Assembly: GCA_916700875.1 (NCBI GenBank)
Contig: CAKAKS010000074.1
Location: forward strand, 522,232 to 586,231
DNA: 64,000 bases
Origin: Sebastes aleutianus
Lineage: Eukaryota; Chordata; Actinopteri; Perciformes; Sebastidae
Reading direction: 5' to 3'
The position numbers and the translations under genes are program-made. The notes under the pieces are model-generated. The model was not told where the DNA came from. It saw only the letters and a list, made by a program, of their open reading frames with translations, and made no database searches. Positions 31,247 to 46,400 of this stretch are shown one piece after another. Each line of letters begins with the position of its first letter. Positions within the stretch are counted from its first letter, which is position 1.

Positions 31247-34200
31247 CCCTCTATATATACACATATATACACTCTGTTTACTCTATATACACATATATAC
31301 ATACACATATACACCCTCTGTTTACTCTATATACACATATATACACTCTGTTTACTCTATATACACATATATACATACACACATACACCCTCTATATATA
31401 CATACACATATACACCCTCTATATATACACATATATACACTCTGTTTACTCTATATACACATATATACACTCTGTTTACTCTATATACACATATATACAC
31501 TCTGTTTACTCTATATACACATATATACACTCTGTTTACTCTATATACATACATATATACACTCTGTTTACTCTATATACACATATATACACTCTGTTTA
31601 CTCTATATACACATATATACACTCTGTTTACTCTATATACATACATATATACACTCTGTTTACTCTATATACACATATATACACTCTGTTTACTCTATAT
31701 ACACATATATACACTCTGTTTACTCTATATACACATATATACACTCTGTTTACTCTATATACACATATATACATACACATATACACCCTCTATATATACA
31801 TACACATATACACCCTCTATATATATATACACATATACACACTCTGTTTACTCTATATACACATATATACACTCTGTTTACTCTATATACACATATATAC
31901 ACTCTGTTTACTCTATATACACATATATACACTCTGTTTACTCTATATACATACATATATACACTCTGTTTACTCTATATACACATATATACACTCTGTT
32001 TACTCTATATACACATATATACACTCTGTTTACTCTATATACACATATATACATACACATATACACCCTCTATATATACATACACATATACACCCTCTAT
32101 ATATATATACACATATACACACTCTGTTTACTCTATATACACATATATACACTCTGTTTACTCTATATACACATATATACACTCTGTTTACTCTATATAC
32201 ACATATATACACTCTGTTTACTCTATATACACATATATACACTCTGTTTACTCTATATACACATATATACACTCTGTTTACTCTATATACACATATATAC
32301 ATACACATATACACCCTCTATATATACATACACATATACACCCTCTATATATACATACACATATACACCCTCTGTTTACTCTATATACACATATATACAC
32401 TCTGTTTACTCTATATACACATATATACATACACATATACACCCTCTATATATACATACACATATACACCCTCTATATATACACATACATATACACCCTC
32501 TATATATACACATATATACACTCTGTTTACTCTATATACACATATACACTCTGTTTACTCTATATACACATATATACACTCTGTTTACTCTATATACACA
32601 TATATACACTCTGTTTACTCTATATACACATATATACATACACACATACACCCTCTATATATACATACACATATACACCCTCTATATATACACATATATA
32701 CACTCTGTTTACTCTATATACACATATATACATACACATATACACCCTCTATATATACATACACATATATACCCTCTGTTTACTCTATATACACATATAT
32801 ACACTCTGTTTACTCTATATACACATATATACATACACACATACACCCTCTATATATACATACACATATACACCCTCTATATATACACATATATACACTC
32901 TGTTTACTCTATATACACATATATACATACACATATACACCCTCTATATATACACATACATATACACCCTCTATATATACACATATATACACTCTGTTTA
33001 CTCTATATACACATATACACTCTGTTTACTCTATATACACATATATACACTCTGTTTACTCTATATATACATACACATATATACCCTCTGTTTACTCTAT
33101 ATACACATATATACACTCTGTTTACTCTATATACACATATATACATACACACATACACCCTCTATATATACATACACATATACACCCTCTATATATACAC
33201 ATATATACACTCTGTTTACTCTATATACACATATATACATACACATATACACCCTCTATATATACATACACATATATACCCTCTGTTTACTCTATATACA
33301 CATATATACACTCTGTTTACTCTATATACACATATATACATACACACATACACCCTCTATATATACATACACATATACACCCTCTATATATACACATATA
33401 TACACTCTGTTTACTCTATATACACATATATACATACACATATACACCCTCTATATATACATACACATATATACCCTCTGTTTACTCTATATACACATAT
33501 ATACACTCTGTTTACTCTATATACACATATATACATACACATATACACCCTCTATATATACATACACATATACACCCTCTATATATACACATACATATAC
33601 ACCCTCTATATATACACATATATACCCTCTGTTTACTCTATATACACATATATACACTCTGTTTACTCTATATACACATATATACATACACATATACACC
33701 CTCTATATATACATACACATATACACCCTCTATATATACACATATACACTCTGTTTACTCTATATACACATATATACATACACATATACACCCTCTATAT
33801 ATACATACACATATACACCCTCTGTTTACTCTATATATACATACACATATATACCCTCTGTTTACTCTATATACACATATATACACTCTGTTTACTCTAT
33901 ATACACATATATACATACACATATACACCCTCTATATATACATACACATATACACCCTCTATATATACACATACATATACACCCTCTATATATACACATA
34001 TATACACTCTGTTTACTCTATATACACATATATACACTCTGTTTACTCTATATACACATATACACTCTGTTTACTCTATATACACATATATACACTCTGT
34101 TTACTCTATATACACATATATACATACACACATACACCCTCTATATATACATACACATATATACACCCTCTATATATACATACACATATACACCCTCTAT

Positions 34201-37200
34201 ATATACACATATACACTCTGTTTACTCTATATACACATATATACACTCTGTTTACTCTATATACACATATATACACTCTGTTTACTCTATATACACATAT
34301 ATACATACACACATACACCCTCTATATATACATACACATATATACACCCTCTATATATACATACACATATACACCCTCTGTTTACTCTATATATATATAC
34401 ACATATATACACTCTGTTTACTCTATATACACATATATACATACACATATACACCCTCTATATATACATACACATATACACCCTCTATATATACATACAC
34501 ATATACACCCTCTATATATACACATATACACTCTGTTTACTCTATATACACATATATACACTCTGTTTACTCTATATACACATATATACATACACATATA
34601 CACCCTCTATATATACATACACACATATACACCCTCTGTTTACTCTATATACACATATATACACTCTGTTTACTCTATATACATATATATACACTCTGTT
34701 TACTCTATATACACATATATACACTCTGTTTACTCTATATACACATATATACATACACATATACACCCTCTATATATACATACACATATACACCCTCTGT
34801 TTACTCTATATATACATACACATATATACCCTCTGTTTACTCTATATACACATATATACACTCTGTTTACTCTATATACACATATATACATACACATATA
34901 CACCCTCTATATATACATACACATATACACCCTCTATATATACACATACATATACACCCTCTATATATACACATATATACACTCTGTTTACTCTATATAC
35001 ACATATACACTCTGTTTACTCTATATACACATATATACACTCTGTTTACTCTATATATACATACACATATATACCCTCTGTTTACTCTATATACACACAT
35101 ATATATACACATATATACACTCTGTTTACTCTATATACACATATATACACTCTGTTTACTCTATATACACATATATACATACACATATACACCCTGTTTA
35201 CTCTATATACACATATATACACTCTGTTTACTCTATATACACATATATACACTCTGTTTACTCTATATACACATATATACACTCTGTTTACTCTATATAC
35301 ACATATATACATACACATATACACCCTCTATATATACATACACATATACACCCTCTGTTTACTCTATATATACATACACATATATACCCTCTGTTTACTC
35401 TATATACACATATATAAACTCTGTTTACTCTATATACACATATATACATACACATATACACCCTCTATATATACATACACATATACACCCTCTATATATA
35501 CACATACATATACACCCTCTATATATACACATATATACACTCTGTTTACTCTATATACACATATACACTCTGTTTACTCTATATACACATATATACACTC
35601 TGTTTACTCTATATATACATACACATATATACCCTGTTTACTCTATATACACACATATATATACACATATATACACTCTGTTTACTCTATATACACATAT
35701 ATACACTCTGTTTACTCTATATACACATATATACATACACATATACACCCTCTATATATACATACACACATATACACCCTCTATATATACATACACATAT
35801 ACACCCTCTATATATACATACACACATACACCCTCTATATATACACATATATACCCTCTGGTTACTCTATATACACATATATACATACACATATACACCC
35901 TCTGTTTACTCTATATATACATACACATATATACCCTCTGTTTACTCTATATACACACATATATATACACATATATACACTCTGTTTACTCTATATACAC
36001 ATATATACACTCTGTTTACTCTATATACACATATATACATACACATATACACCCTCTATATATACATACACACATATACACCCTCTATATATACATACAC
36101 ATATACACCCTCTATATATACATACACACATATACACCCTCTATATATACATACACATATACACCCTCTATATATACATACACACATACACCCTCTATAT
36201 ACACATATATACCCTCTGTTTACTCTATATACACACATATATATACACATATATACACTCTGTTTACTCTATATACACATATATACATACACATATACAC
36301 CCTCTATATATACATACACATATACACCCTCTATATATACATACACATATACACCCTCTATATATACATACACATATACACCCTCTATATATACATACAC
36401 ATATACACCCTCTATATATACATACACACATACACCCTCTATATATACATACATATATACACTCTGTTTACTCTATATACACACATATACATACACATAT
36501 ACACCCTCTATATATACATACACACATACACCCTCTATATATACACATATATACACCCTCTATATATACACATATATACACTGTTTACTCTATATACACA
36601 TATATACATACACATATACACCCTCTGTTTACTCTATATATACATACACATATACACCCTCTATATATACATACACATATACACCCTCTATATATACACA
36701 TACATATACACCCTCTATATATACACATATATACACTCTGTTTACTCTATATACACATATATACATACACATATACACCCTCTATATATACATACACACA
36801 TATACACCCTCTATATATACATACACATATACACTCTGTTTACTCTATATACACATATATACATACACATATACACCCTCTATATATACATACACACATA
36901 CACCCTCTATATATACACATACATATATACACTCTGTTTACTCTATATACATACACATATATACCCTCTGTTTACTCTATATACACATATACACCCTCTG
37001 TATATACACACACATATATACACTCTGTTTACTCTATATACACACATATACATACACATATACACACCCTCTATATACATACACATATACACCCTCTATG
37101 TATACATACACACATACACCCTCTATATATACATACACATATACACCCTCTATATACATACACACATATACACCCTCTATATATACATACACATATACAC

Positions 37201-40200
37201 CCTCTATATATACATACACACATACACCCTCTGTTTATACATACACACATACACCCTCTATATATACATACACATATACACCCTCTATATATACATACAC
37301 ACATATACACCCTCTATATATACATACACATATACTCCCTCTATATATACATACACATATACACCCTCTATATATACATACACATATACACCCTCTATAT
37401 ACATACACATATACTCCCTCTATATATACATACACATATACACCCTCTATATATACATACACATATACACCCTCTATATATACATACACATATACACCCT
37501 CTATATATACATACACATATACACCCTCTATATATACATACACACATACACCCTCTATATATACATACACATATACACCCTCTGTATATACATACACATA
37601 TACACCCTCTATATATACACACACATATACACCCTCTGTTTACTCTATACATACATATATACACCCTGTTTACTCTATATATACATACACATATACACCC
37701 TCTATATATACATACACATATACAAACTCTATATATACATACACACATACACCCTCTATATATACATACACATATACACCCTCTATATATACATACACAT
37801 ATACACCCTCTATATATACATACACATATACACCCTCTGTTTACTCTATATACACATATATACACATATACACCCTCTGTTTACTCTATATATACATATA
37901 TACACATATACACCCTCTGTTTACTCTATATACACATATATACACATATACACCCTCTGGTTACTCTATATATACACATACACCCTCTGTTTACTCTATA
38001 TATACATATACACCCTCTGTTTACTCTATATACACATATATAAACTCTGTTTACTCTATATATACATACACATATACACCCTCTGTTTACTCTATATACA
38101 CATATATAAACTCTGTTTACTCTATATATACATACACATATACACCCTCTATATATACATACACATATACACCCTCTGTTTACTCTATATATACATACAC
38201 ATATATACACTCTGTTTACTCTATATATACATACACATATATACACTCTGTTTACTCTATATATACACATATACACCCTCTGTTTACTCTATATATACAC
38301 ATATACACCCTCTGTTTACTCTATATATACACATATACACCCTCTGTTTACTCTATATATATACATATACACCCTCTGTTTACTCTATATATACATATAC
38401 ATACACATATACACCCTCTGTTTACTCTATATATACATATACATACACATATACACCCTCTGTTTACTCTATATATACATATACACATATACACCCTGTT
38501 TACTCTATATATACATATATACACATATACACCCTCTGTTTACTCTATATACATATACACATATACACCCTCTGTTTACTCTATATATACACATATACAC
38601 CCTGTTTACTCTATATATACATACACATATACACCCTCTGTTTACTCTATATATATATATATACACATATACACCCTCTGTTTACTCTATATATACATAC
38701 ACATATACACCCTCTGTTTACTCTATATATATATACATATACACCCTCTGTTTACTCTATATATATATATACATATACACCCTCTGTTTACTCTATATAT
38801 ATATATACATACACATATACACCCTCTGTTTACTCTATATATACACATACATACACATATACACCCTCTGTTTACTCTATATATACATATACATATACAC
38901 CCTCTGTTTACTCTATATATATATACATACACATATACACCCTCTGTTTACTCTATATATATATATATACATATACACCCTCTGTTTACTCTATATATAC
39001 ATATACACATATACACCCTCTGTTTACTCTATATATACATACACATATACACCCTCTGTTTACTCTATATATACATATACACATATACACCCTCTGTTTA
39101 CTCTATATATATATACACATATACACCCTGTTTACTCTATATATACATATACATACACATATATAAACTCTGTTTACTCTATATATATATACACATATAC
39201 ACCCTGTTTACTCTATATATACATATACATACACATATACACCCTCTGTTTACTCTATATATACACATATACACCCTGTTTACTCTATATATACATATAC
39301 ATACACATATACACCCTCTGTTTACTCTATATATACACATATACACCCTCTGTTTACTCTATATATATATACATACACATATACACCCTCTGTTTACTCT
39401 ATATATATATACATACACATATACACCCTCTGTTTACTCTATATATACATACATACACATATACACCCTCTGTTTACTCTATATATATATACATACACAT
39501 ATACACCCTCTGTTTACTCTATATACATATATACATATACACCCTCTGTTTACTCTATATACATATACACATATACACCCTCTGTTTACTCTATATACAT
39601 ATACACATATACACCCTCTGTTTACTCTATATATACATATATATATACATATACACCCTCTGTTTACTCTATATACATATACATATACACCCTCTGTTTA
39701 CTCTATATATATATACATACACATATACACCCTCTGTTTACTCTATATATATATACATACACATATACACCCTCTGTTTACTCTATATATATATACATAC
39801 ACATATACACCCTCTGTTTACTCTATATACATATACATACACATATACACCCTCTGTTTACTCTATATATATATACACATATACACATATACACCCTCTG
39901 TTTACTCTATATATACATACATATACACATATATAAACTCTGTTTACTCTATATATACATATACATACACATATACACCCTCTGTTTACTCTATATACAT
40001 ATACATACACATATACACCCTCTGTTTACTCTATATATATACATATACATACACATATATAAACTCTGTTTACTCTATATATATATATACACATATACAC
40101 CCTGTTTACTCTATATATATATACACATATACACATATACACCCTCTGTTTACTCTATATATATATACATATACATATATAAACTCTGTTTACTCTATAT

Positions 40201-40541
40201 ATACATATACATACACATATACACCCTGTTTACTCTATATACATATACATACACATATACACCCTCTGTTTACTCTATATATATACATATACATACACAT
40301 ATATAAACTCTGTTTACTCTATATATATATATATACACACATATACACCCTCTGTTTACTCTATATATATATACACATATACACCCTCTGTTTACTCTAT
40401 ATATACATATATATACACATATATAAACTCTGTTTACTCTATATATATATATATACACATATACACCCTGTTTACTCTATATATACATATACATACATAT
40501 ACACCCTCTGTTTACTCTATATATACATATATACACATATA
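31247..40541. repeat. Giant AT-rich tandem array, main block (9.3 kb)
   Basis: Built from two interleaved unit types: one with CTCTGTTTACTCTATATACA (about 30 bp) and one with CCCTCTATATATACATACAC (about 26 bp). Unit mix changes along the array: first type dominant at 31.3-32.4 kb, second at 36.2-37.8 kb, hybrids at 37.8-40.5 kb. Longer blocks are duplicated, e.g. about 34770-35110 against 35330-35660. The plus-strand units lack stop codons, which explains frames of over 1000 codons; these are not genes. Confidence 0.97.
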
Positions 40542-40741
40542 CAGGATTGTCTCAGAAAATTAGAATATTGTGATAAAGTTCTTTATTTTCTGTAATGCAA
40601 TTAAAAAAACAAAAATGTCATGCATTCTGGATTCATTACAAATCAACTGAAATATTGCAAGCCTTTTATTCTTTTAATATTGCTGATTATGGCTTACAGC
40701 TTAAGAAAACACAAATATCCTATCCCTAAATATTAGAATAT
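40542..40741. repeat. Tc1 left terminal inverted repeat
   Basis: Begins CAGGATTGTCTCAG and pairs with 41950-42150; only a few mismatches and one single-base indel were seen by eye. Confidence 0.93.
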
Positions 40742-40868
40742 CATGAAAAAGTATACTAGTAGGGTATTCAACTAATCACTTGAATCGTCTAATTAACTCG
40801 AAACACCTGCAAGGGTTTCCTGAGCCTTGAAAAACACTCAGCTTGGTTCAGTAAACTAAATCACAAGT

Positions 40869-41873
40869 ATGGGGAAGACTGCTGATCTGACTGCTGTCCA
40901 GAGGACCATCATTGACACCCTCCATCAGGAGGGTAAGACACAAAAAGAAATTTCTCAAAGAGCAAGCTGTTCACAGAGTGCAGTGTCAAAGCACATCCAC
41001 AAAAAGTCTGTTGGAAGGGGGAAATGTGGCAGGAAACGCTGCACAACCAAGAGAGATGACCGCAGCCTTAACAGCATTGTGAAGAAGAGTCGCTTCCAGA
41101 ATTTGGGGGAGCTTCAAAGACAGTGGACTGAAGCTGGAGTCCAGGTATCAAAAGCCACTGTTCACAGACGTGTCCGGGAAATGGGCTACAATAGCCGTAT
41201 TCCCATGGTCAAGCCACTTCTGAACTCAAGACAACGGAAGAAGCGTCTGACTTGGGCTATGGAAAAGAAGCACCGGACAGTTGCAGAGTGGTCCAAAGTC
41301 CTCTTTTCAGACGAAAGCAAGTGTTGTATTTCATTTGGAAGTCAAGGCGCCAGAGTCTGGAGAAAGGCTGGAGAGGAGCAAAATCCAAGTTGCTTGAAAT
41401 CCAGTGTGAAGTTCCCACAGTCAGTGATGGTTTGGGGAGCCATGTCAGCTGCTGGTGTTGGTCCACTGTGTTTCATCAAGTCCAGAGTAAATGCAGCTGT
41501 GTACCAAGAGATTTTAGAGCACTACATGCTTCCGTCTGCTGAAAAGCTCTATGGAGATGAGGATTTCATTTTCCAGCATGATCTGGCACCTGCCCACAGT
41601 GCCAGAACCACCAGTAACTGGTGTACTGCCCATGGCATTACTGTCCTCGATTGGCCTGCCAATTCCCCTGACCTGAACCCCATAGAGAATTTGTGGGGTA
41701 TTGTGAAGAGGAAGCTGAAAGACACCAGACCCAACAATGCAAATGAGCTAAAGGCCGCTATTGAAGCATCATGGGCATCCATAACACCTCAGCAATGCCA
41801 CAGGCTGATTGCCTCCATGCCACGCCGCATTGATGCTGTAATCCGTGCAAAAGGATTCCCAACCAAGTACTGA
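40869..41873 (+). CDS. Tc1-like transposase, 334 aa, DD34E
   Basis: Cut-and-paste DNA transposase, nuclear, binding the element's own inverted repeats. The N-terminus (about residues 5-110) has two helix-turn-helix regions: KTQKEISQRASCSQSAVSKH and VSKATVHRRVREMG. The DDE domain shows D148 in LFSDES, D238 in FQHDLAPAHSA and E273 in NSPDLNPIENLWG, with 34 residues between the last two, as in Tc1. Length matches the family (about 340). Start is the first ATG (40869), about 130 bp inside the left repeat; it ends at the usual GFPTKY-type tail. No stop or frameshift was seen, so the protein could be functional; activity is inference. Confidence 0.95.
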   Translation: MGKTADLTAVQRTIIDTLHQEGKTQKEISQRASCSQSAVSKHIHKKSVGRGKCGRKRCTTKRDDRSLNSIVKKSRFQNLGELQRQWTEAGVQVSKATVHRRVREMGYNSRIPMVKPLLNSRQRKKRLTWAMEKKHRTVAEWSKVLFSDESKCCISFGSQGARVWRKAGEEQNPSCLKSSVKFPQSVMVWGAMSAAGVGPLCFIKSRVNAAVYQEILEHYMLPSAEKLYGDEDFIFQHDLAPAHSARTTSNWCTAHGITVLDWPANSPDLNPIENLWGIVKRKLKDTRPNNANELKAAIEASWASITPQQCHRLIASMPRRIDAVIRAKGFPTKY

Positions 41874-41949
41874 GTGCATTAATGGACATTTTCAAATGTT
41901 TGATTTTGTTTTACTGTTATCAATCTTTTTTTTTACTTGGTCTGAGGAA

Positions 41950-42150
41950 ATATTCTAATATTTAGAGATAGGATATTTGTGTTTTCTTAAGCTGTAAGCC
42001 ATAATCAGCAATATTAAAAGAATAAAAGGCTTGCAATATTTCAGTTGATTTGTAATGAATCCAGAATGCATGACATTTTTGTTTTTTTAAATTGCATTAC
42101 AGAAAATAAAGAACTTTATCACAATATTCTAATTTTCTGAGACAGTCCTG
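41950..42150. repeat. Tc1 right terminal inverted repeat
   Basis: Ends CTGAGACAGTCCTG, reverse complement of the left end apart from one base (C for T) in the first ten. Confidence 0.93.
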
Positions 42151-42867
42151 TACACCCTCTGTTTAATCTATATATACATATACATACACATATACACCCT
42201 CTGTTTACTCTATATATACATACATATACATATATAAACTCTGTTTACTCTATATATATATATACATATACATATATAAACTCTGTTTACTCTATATATA
42301 CATATACATACACATATACACCCTCTGTTTACTCTATATATACATATACATACACATATACACCCTCTGTTTACTCTATATATATATACATATACACCCT
42401 CTGTTTACTCTATATATATATACACATATATAAACTCTGTTTACTCTATATATATATATACATACACATATACACCCTCTGTTTACTCTATATATATATA
42501 CATATACACCCTCTGTTTACTCTATATATATATATACATACACATATACACCCTCTGTTTACTCTATATATACATATACATACACATATACACCCTCTGT
42601 TTACTCTATATATATACATATACACATATACACCCTCTGTTTACTCTATATATACATATACACACATATACACCCTCTGTTTACTCTATATATACATATA
42701 CATACACATATACACCCTCTGTTTACTCTATATATATACATATACACATATACACCCTCTGTTTACTCTATATATACATATACATATATATAAACTCTGT
42801 TTACTCTATATATATATACATACACACATATACAAACTCTGTTTACTCTATATATATATACATACAC
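42151..42867. repeat. Giant tandem array, second block
   Basis: CTCTGTTTACTC units continue directly after the Tc1 insertion and stop at the BEL/Pao insertion; evidently the same array as 31247-40541. Confidence 0.95.
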
Positions 42868-43223
42868 TATAGTGGCATTCCTTCTGAATCCCAAAAATAA
42901 GCCACAAACGAGCTGTAGGCACAGTAACTTCAGTCTGACGCGAATGACAGGAGATGTAATCCAGTTTAAAACGTTTACTGAGAAAAGTTAAATATTACAT
43001 AGTGTCACACGGTAGAAAAACTATGTGCTCCCGTGTCTAACGCAGCTCTCTGCCTCCTAACTCTAATGCACACTCACTCTCTCACTATATTAAAGGGAGT
43101 CTAAATCATCAAAATAAAATATACATGCATTTTTCTCTTTACCTTTTTAAACATTATCTAAGTCATTTACAATAACTAGAAATTATTAATTTTAACTTAT
43201 ATTCACACATTGTGGCTCTTACA
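42868..43223 (-). repeat. BEL/Pao 3' LTR (element orientation)
   Basis: 356 bp. Compared with the other LTR it has a 16-bp extra stretch (about 43066-43081, TAATGCACACTCACTC region) and at least one base difference (AAAAACTATG versus AAAAACGATG). Preceded on the element strand by a purine-rich TTAGGGGCCGGATA that may be the polypurine tract. Confidence 0.92.
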
Positions 43224-43418
43224 TATCCGGCCCCTAATGGTTAAGCAGAAAGATTAAGCAATTACAAAATAACTCAAATACTAAGAGCCATCAAACTGAA
43301 ACAATTATCAACTAACTCAAATACGTCATTTCTCATAAATAGACTGCAATTAACATTTTTAAACTCTTAATTATCAGTCCTTTTCTTCACATTTCTTCAA
43401 CATGTGGTCCTCTTGTGT

Positions 43419-46400
43419 TTACATTGCTTCTTGCAGCAAGCACAGTTTATTTATAGGTCTCTCCAGGGTGCTGGTTTTGGTCTGCAGCTTCACCCTGCGT
43501 ACTGTTCCACTGGAGTCTGGTATTGTTTGGATAATTCTTCCCATTATCCATGTGTTTCGTGGGAACGAATTGTCGACTACAAGCACCACATCTCCAGGCT
43601 TGAAGTTTCTTTTCAGTTTTGTCCACTTCTGGCGCTCCTGGAGTAAGGGCAAGTATTCACGAGTCCATCTGGTCCAAAATAAATCAGCAAGATATTGTAC
43701 TTGCCTCCAACGTCTCCTAGTATACTGATCATCTTTGTTGAAAGTTCCAGGTGGCATGTTGGGCTGTACTTTCATCAGCAGCAAATGGTTGGGTGTCAAA
43801 GGCTCTAGATCACGTGGATCATCTGATGGGCTTGTGATCGGTCGATCATTGATTTTGCTTTCAACCTCACACAACAGAGTTTGAAGACTGTCGTCTGTGA
43901 GGGTCTGTTCTTTCACTAGGGCGTTAAGGATCCTCCGTACAGTACGGATTTGCCGCTCCCAAACCCCTCCTTGATGGGAGGCTGCTGGGCTGTTGAAAAT
44001 CCATTTTATGCCCTTCTTCTGCATAGCCTTTTCAATTTGTGACTGGTTCAGGTTTTCAATGGCCTCTCGCAACTCCTTTTCTGCACCAACAAAATTTGTG
44101 CCGTTATCAGAGCGCATGATGGTGATCTGGCCTCTTCTGCTTATGAAACGGCGCAAAGCGTTGATGCAAGAGCTGGTGTCGAGACTGTCTGCTACCTCTA
44201 TATGCACTGTCCTGATGGTGAGGCAGGTAAACATTACACCATACCTTTTTACAGTGCTCCGGCCCCGTTTGACATCAAAGGGTCCAAAGAAATCGACACC
44301 TACGTTGGTAAAAGGCGGCTTATCTGGTAAGAGTCGATCTTCTGGCAGGTTTGCCATCTTTTGTTCTCCAATTCGGCCTCGGAGTCTCCTACAGACTGTG
44401 CATTCTGATATAAGCTTCCTGATTGCTGAGGTTGCTTGAGGAATCCAAATTTTTTGTCTTAGCTGCGACAACATGTAGTTGCGTCCGCAGTGTCCAATTT
44501 TTTCATGAACATCAGTCAAAATGAGAGTGGCTACTCTGGAGTGTTTTGAGAGAATTGATGGGTGTTTTGCATCCTCTGGCATGGCAGATCTGTCCAGCCG
44601 TCCTCCAACTCTCAAGATGCCATCTTGTAAAATGGGGTCAAGCTTGTACAGCTGACTACTTCTCTTGACAGACACATTACTGTGGAGAGCCTTCACTTCA
44701 TCAGGAAACCACTGAGCTTGACTGTGTCGGATGATCTCCGTTTCTGCAGCCATTAGCTGTTCCAATGTAAGTAGTTTCTTTTCCATAGCAGATTTGTACT
44801 TTTCAATATGCTGTTGCACAAGTACGTTCTGTCTCTTTGTATCTTTTTCAGACTGACTGATGGAGAGCTGTAACTCTTTTCTTTTGTTTTTCAGGTCAGT
44901 CAATGTTTCCTTGGCTCTCAAAATCCATGCAACTGCTCTTTTTAGTCGGTCCCAACTTGAGTAGTACTGAAGCAATTTGTTCACAGGATCAGACTTTTCT
45001 TCAGCTGTGATGGTATTCACTGTGATGTTCTTGACCTCTGGGTCATTTTGCAGATTTTGAGTCGCATTATCTGGTCTCTGTGGCCATTCACTTTCTGATT
45101 GTAACAGAAACTGTGGTCCATTTATCCATGTTTCTCCTTGTATCAGGCTCTTAACTTTCATGCCTCTGGTGGCTTGATCAGCAGGATTCTGTGATGTTCT
45201 GACATACCTCCACTGTGATGGTTTGGTAGCCTCACGTATGAGCGTAATCCTGTTTGCCACAAATGTTTTGAAGCGAGCCGTCTCGCTGTCGATGTACTTG
45301 AGAACCGTTGTACTGTCGGTCCAGAAAATGGACTGTTGAAGTGGTACTTGCATTTCTTCTTGCAACATCTTTTCCACTTTCACTGCGACGACTGCTGCGG
45401 TTAACTCGAGTCTTGGAATAGTGACTTGTTTTAATGGAGCCACTCTAGACTTCCCCATCACAAAGGAACAATGGGTTATGCCTTGCTCATTTACCAACAC
45501 AAGGTATGATGCTGTGCCATAGGCATTCTCACTTGCATCAGAAAAATGATGCAATCGTGCTTCGACTGTGCGCCCAAATCCTATAGGCTTAACACATCTG
45601 TTAATGCTGAAGTCTGAGAGGTGGGTGAGATCTTCCAACCATTTACACCATTGTTCAGCTTGCCTGCCACTGATTTCTTCATCCCATCCTTGCTTATCTT
45701 TGCACAGGTCCCTCAAAAGAAGCTTTGCAGGAAGTACAAATGGTGCCAGGAAGCCAAGAGGGTCGTAGATGGCGTTTACAACAGAAAGGATACCTCTTCT
45801 AGTCAGTGGCTTGTCCTGCAGCTTGATGCTGTATGCGAATGTATCATTTTCTGTGCACCACTGTACACCAAGGGCTCGTTCAGTGGGTAAGACATCATGT
45901 GTGAGATCAAGGTCTTTCAGCTCACTGGCTCGGTGCTCTGTGGGTATGAATGACAATACCTTTCTGCTATTGCTTACCCATTTTGTGAGGTTAAAACCTC
46001 CCTCAGCACACAAGTCTCGAAGGTTCTTTGCCAAGGCAACTGCTTTTTCTTCCGTAGGCGAAGATTTTAGACAGTCATCTACGTAGAAATTTCTCAGAAC
46101 TGTTTCAACAGCTTCTGGATCTGCAGTGTCTCTTCTATCCTCTGCTGTTCTCCGTAATGCATAAGAAGCAACACTAGGAGATGAAGTCGCTCCAAAAAGG
46201 TGCACTGCCATTCGATACTCTTTCATCGGTGCATCTAGGTTGCCGTCCGGCCACCACAGAAATCGCAGTAGGTTGGCATCTGCTTCTGGAACTCTCACCT
46301 GGTAGAACATTGATTCAATGTCTGCCATCATCGCCACTGAATCTTCACGAAACCTCAGTAAAGCACCAATGAGCGTATTGGTGAGGTCAGGTCCCTGCAT

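Larger units (their letters stand above)
40542..42150 (+). mobile_element. Complete Tc1/mariner transposon (1609 bp)
   Basis: Terminal inverted repeats of about 200 bp (40542-40741 and 41950-42150) start CAGGAYTGTCTCAGAAAATT and differ at only a few positions. TA target duplications are at 40540-40541 and 42151-42152. One uninterrupted transposase ORF lies inside. It sits in the giant tandem array. Confidence 0.97.

Noticed and set aside
31173..35417. Plus-strand open frame of 1414 codons rich in Tyr, Ile, His and Thr
   Set aside because: It lies wholly in the giant tandem array, whose plus-strand units contain no stop codon. Composition is pure repeat and there is no domain.
31247..40541. 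Telomeric or centromeric satellite
   Set aside because: No TTAGGG runs were seen and the unit is not one I know as a centromeric satellite; a local array is the simpler reading.
37098..40595. Plus-strand open frame of 1165 codons
   Set aside because: Same array effect; it ends only where the Tc1 element begins.
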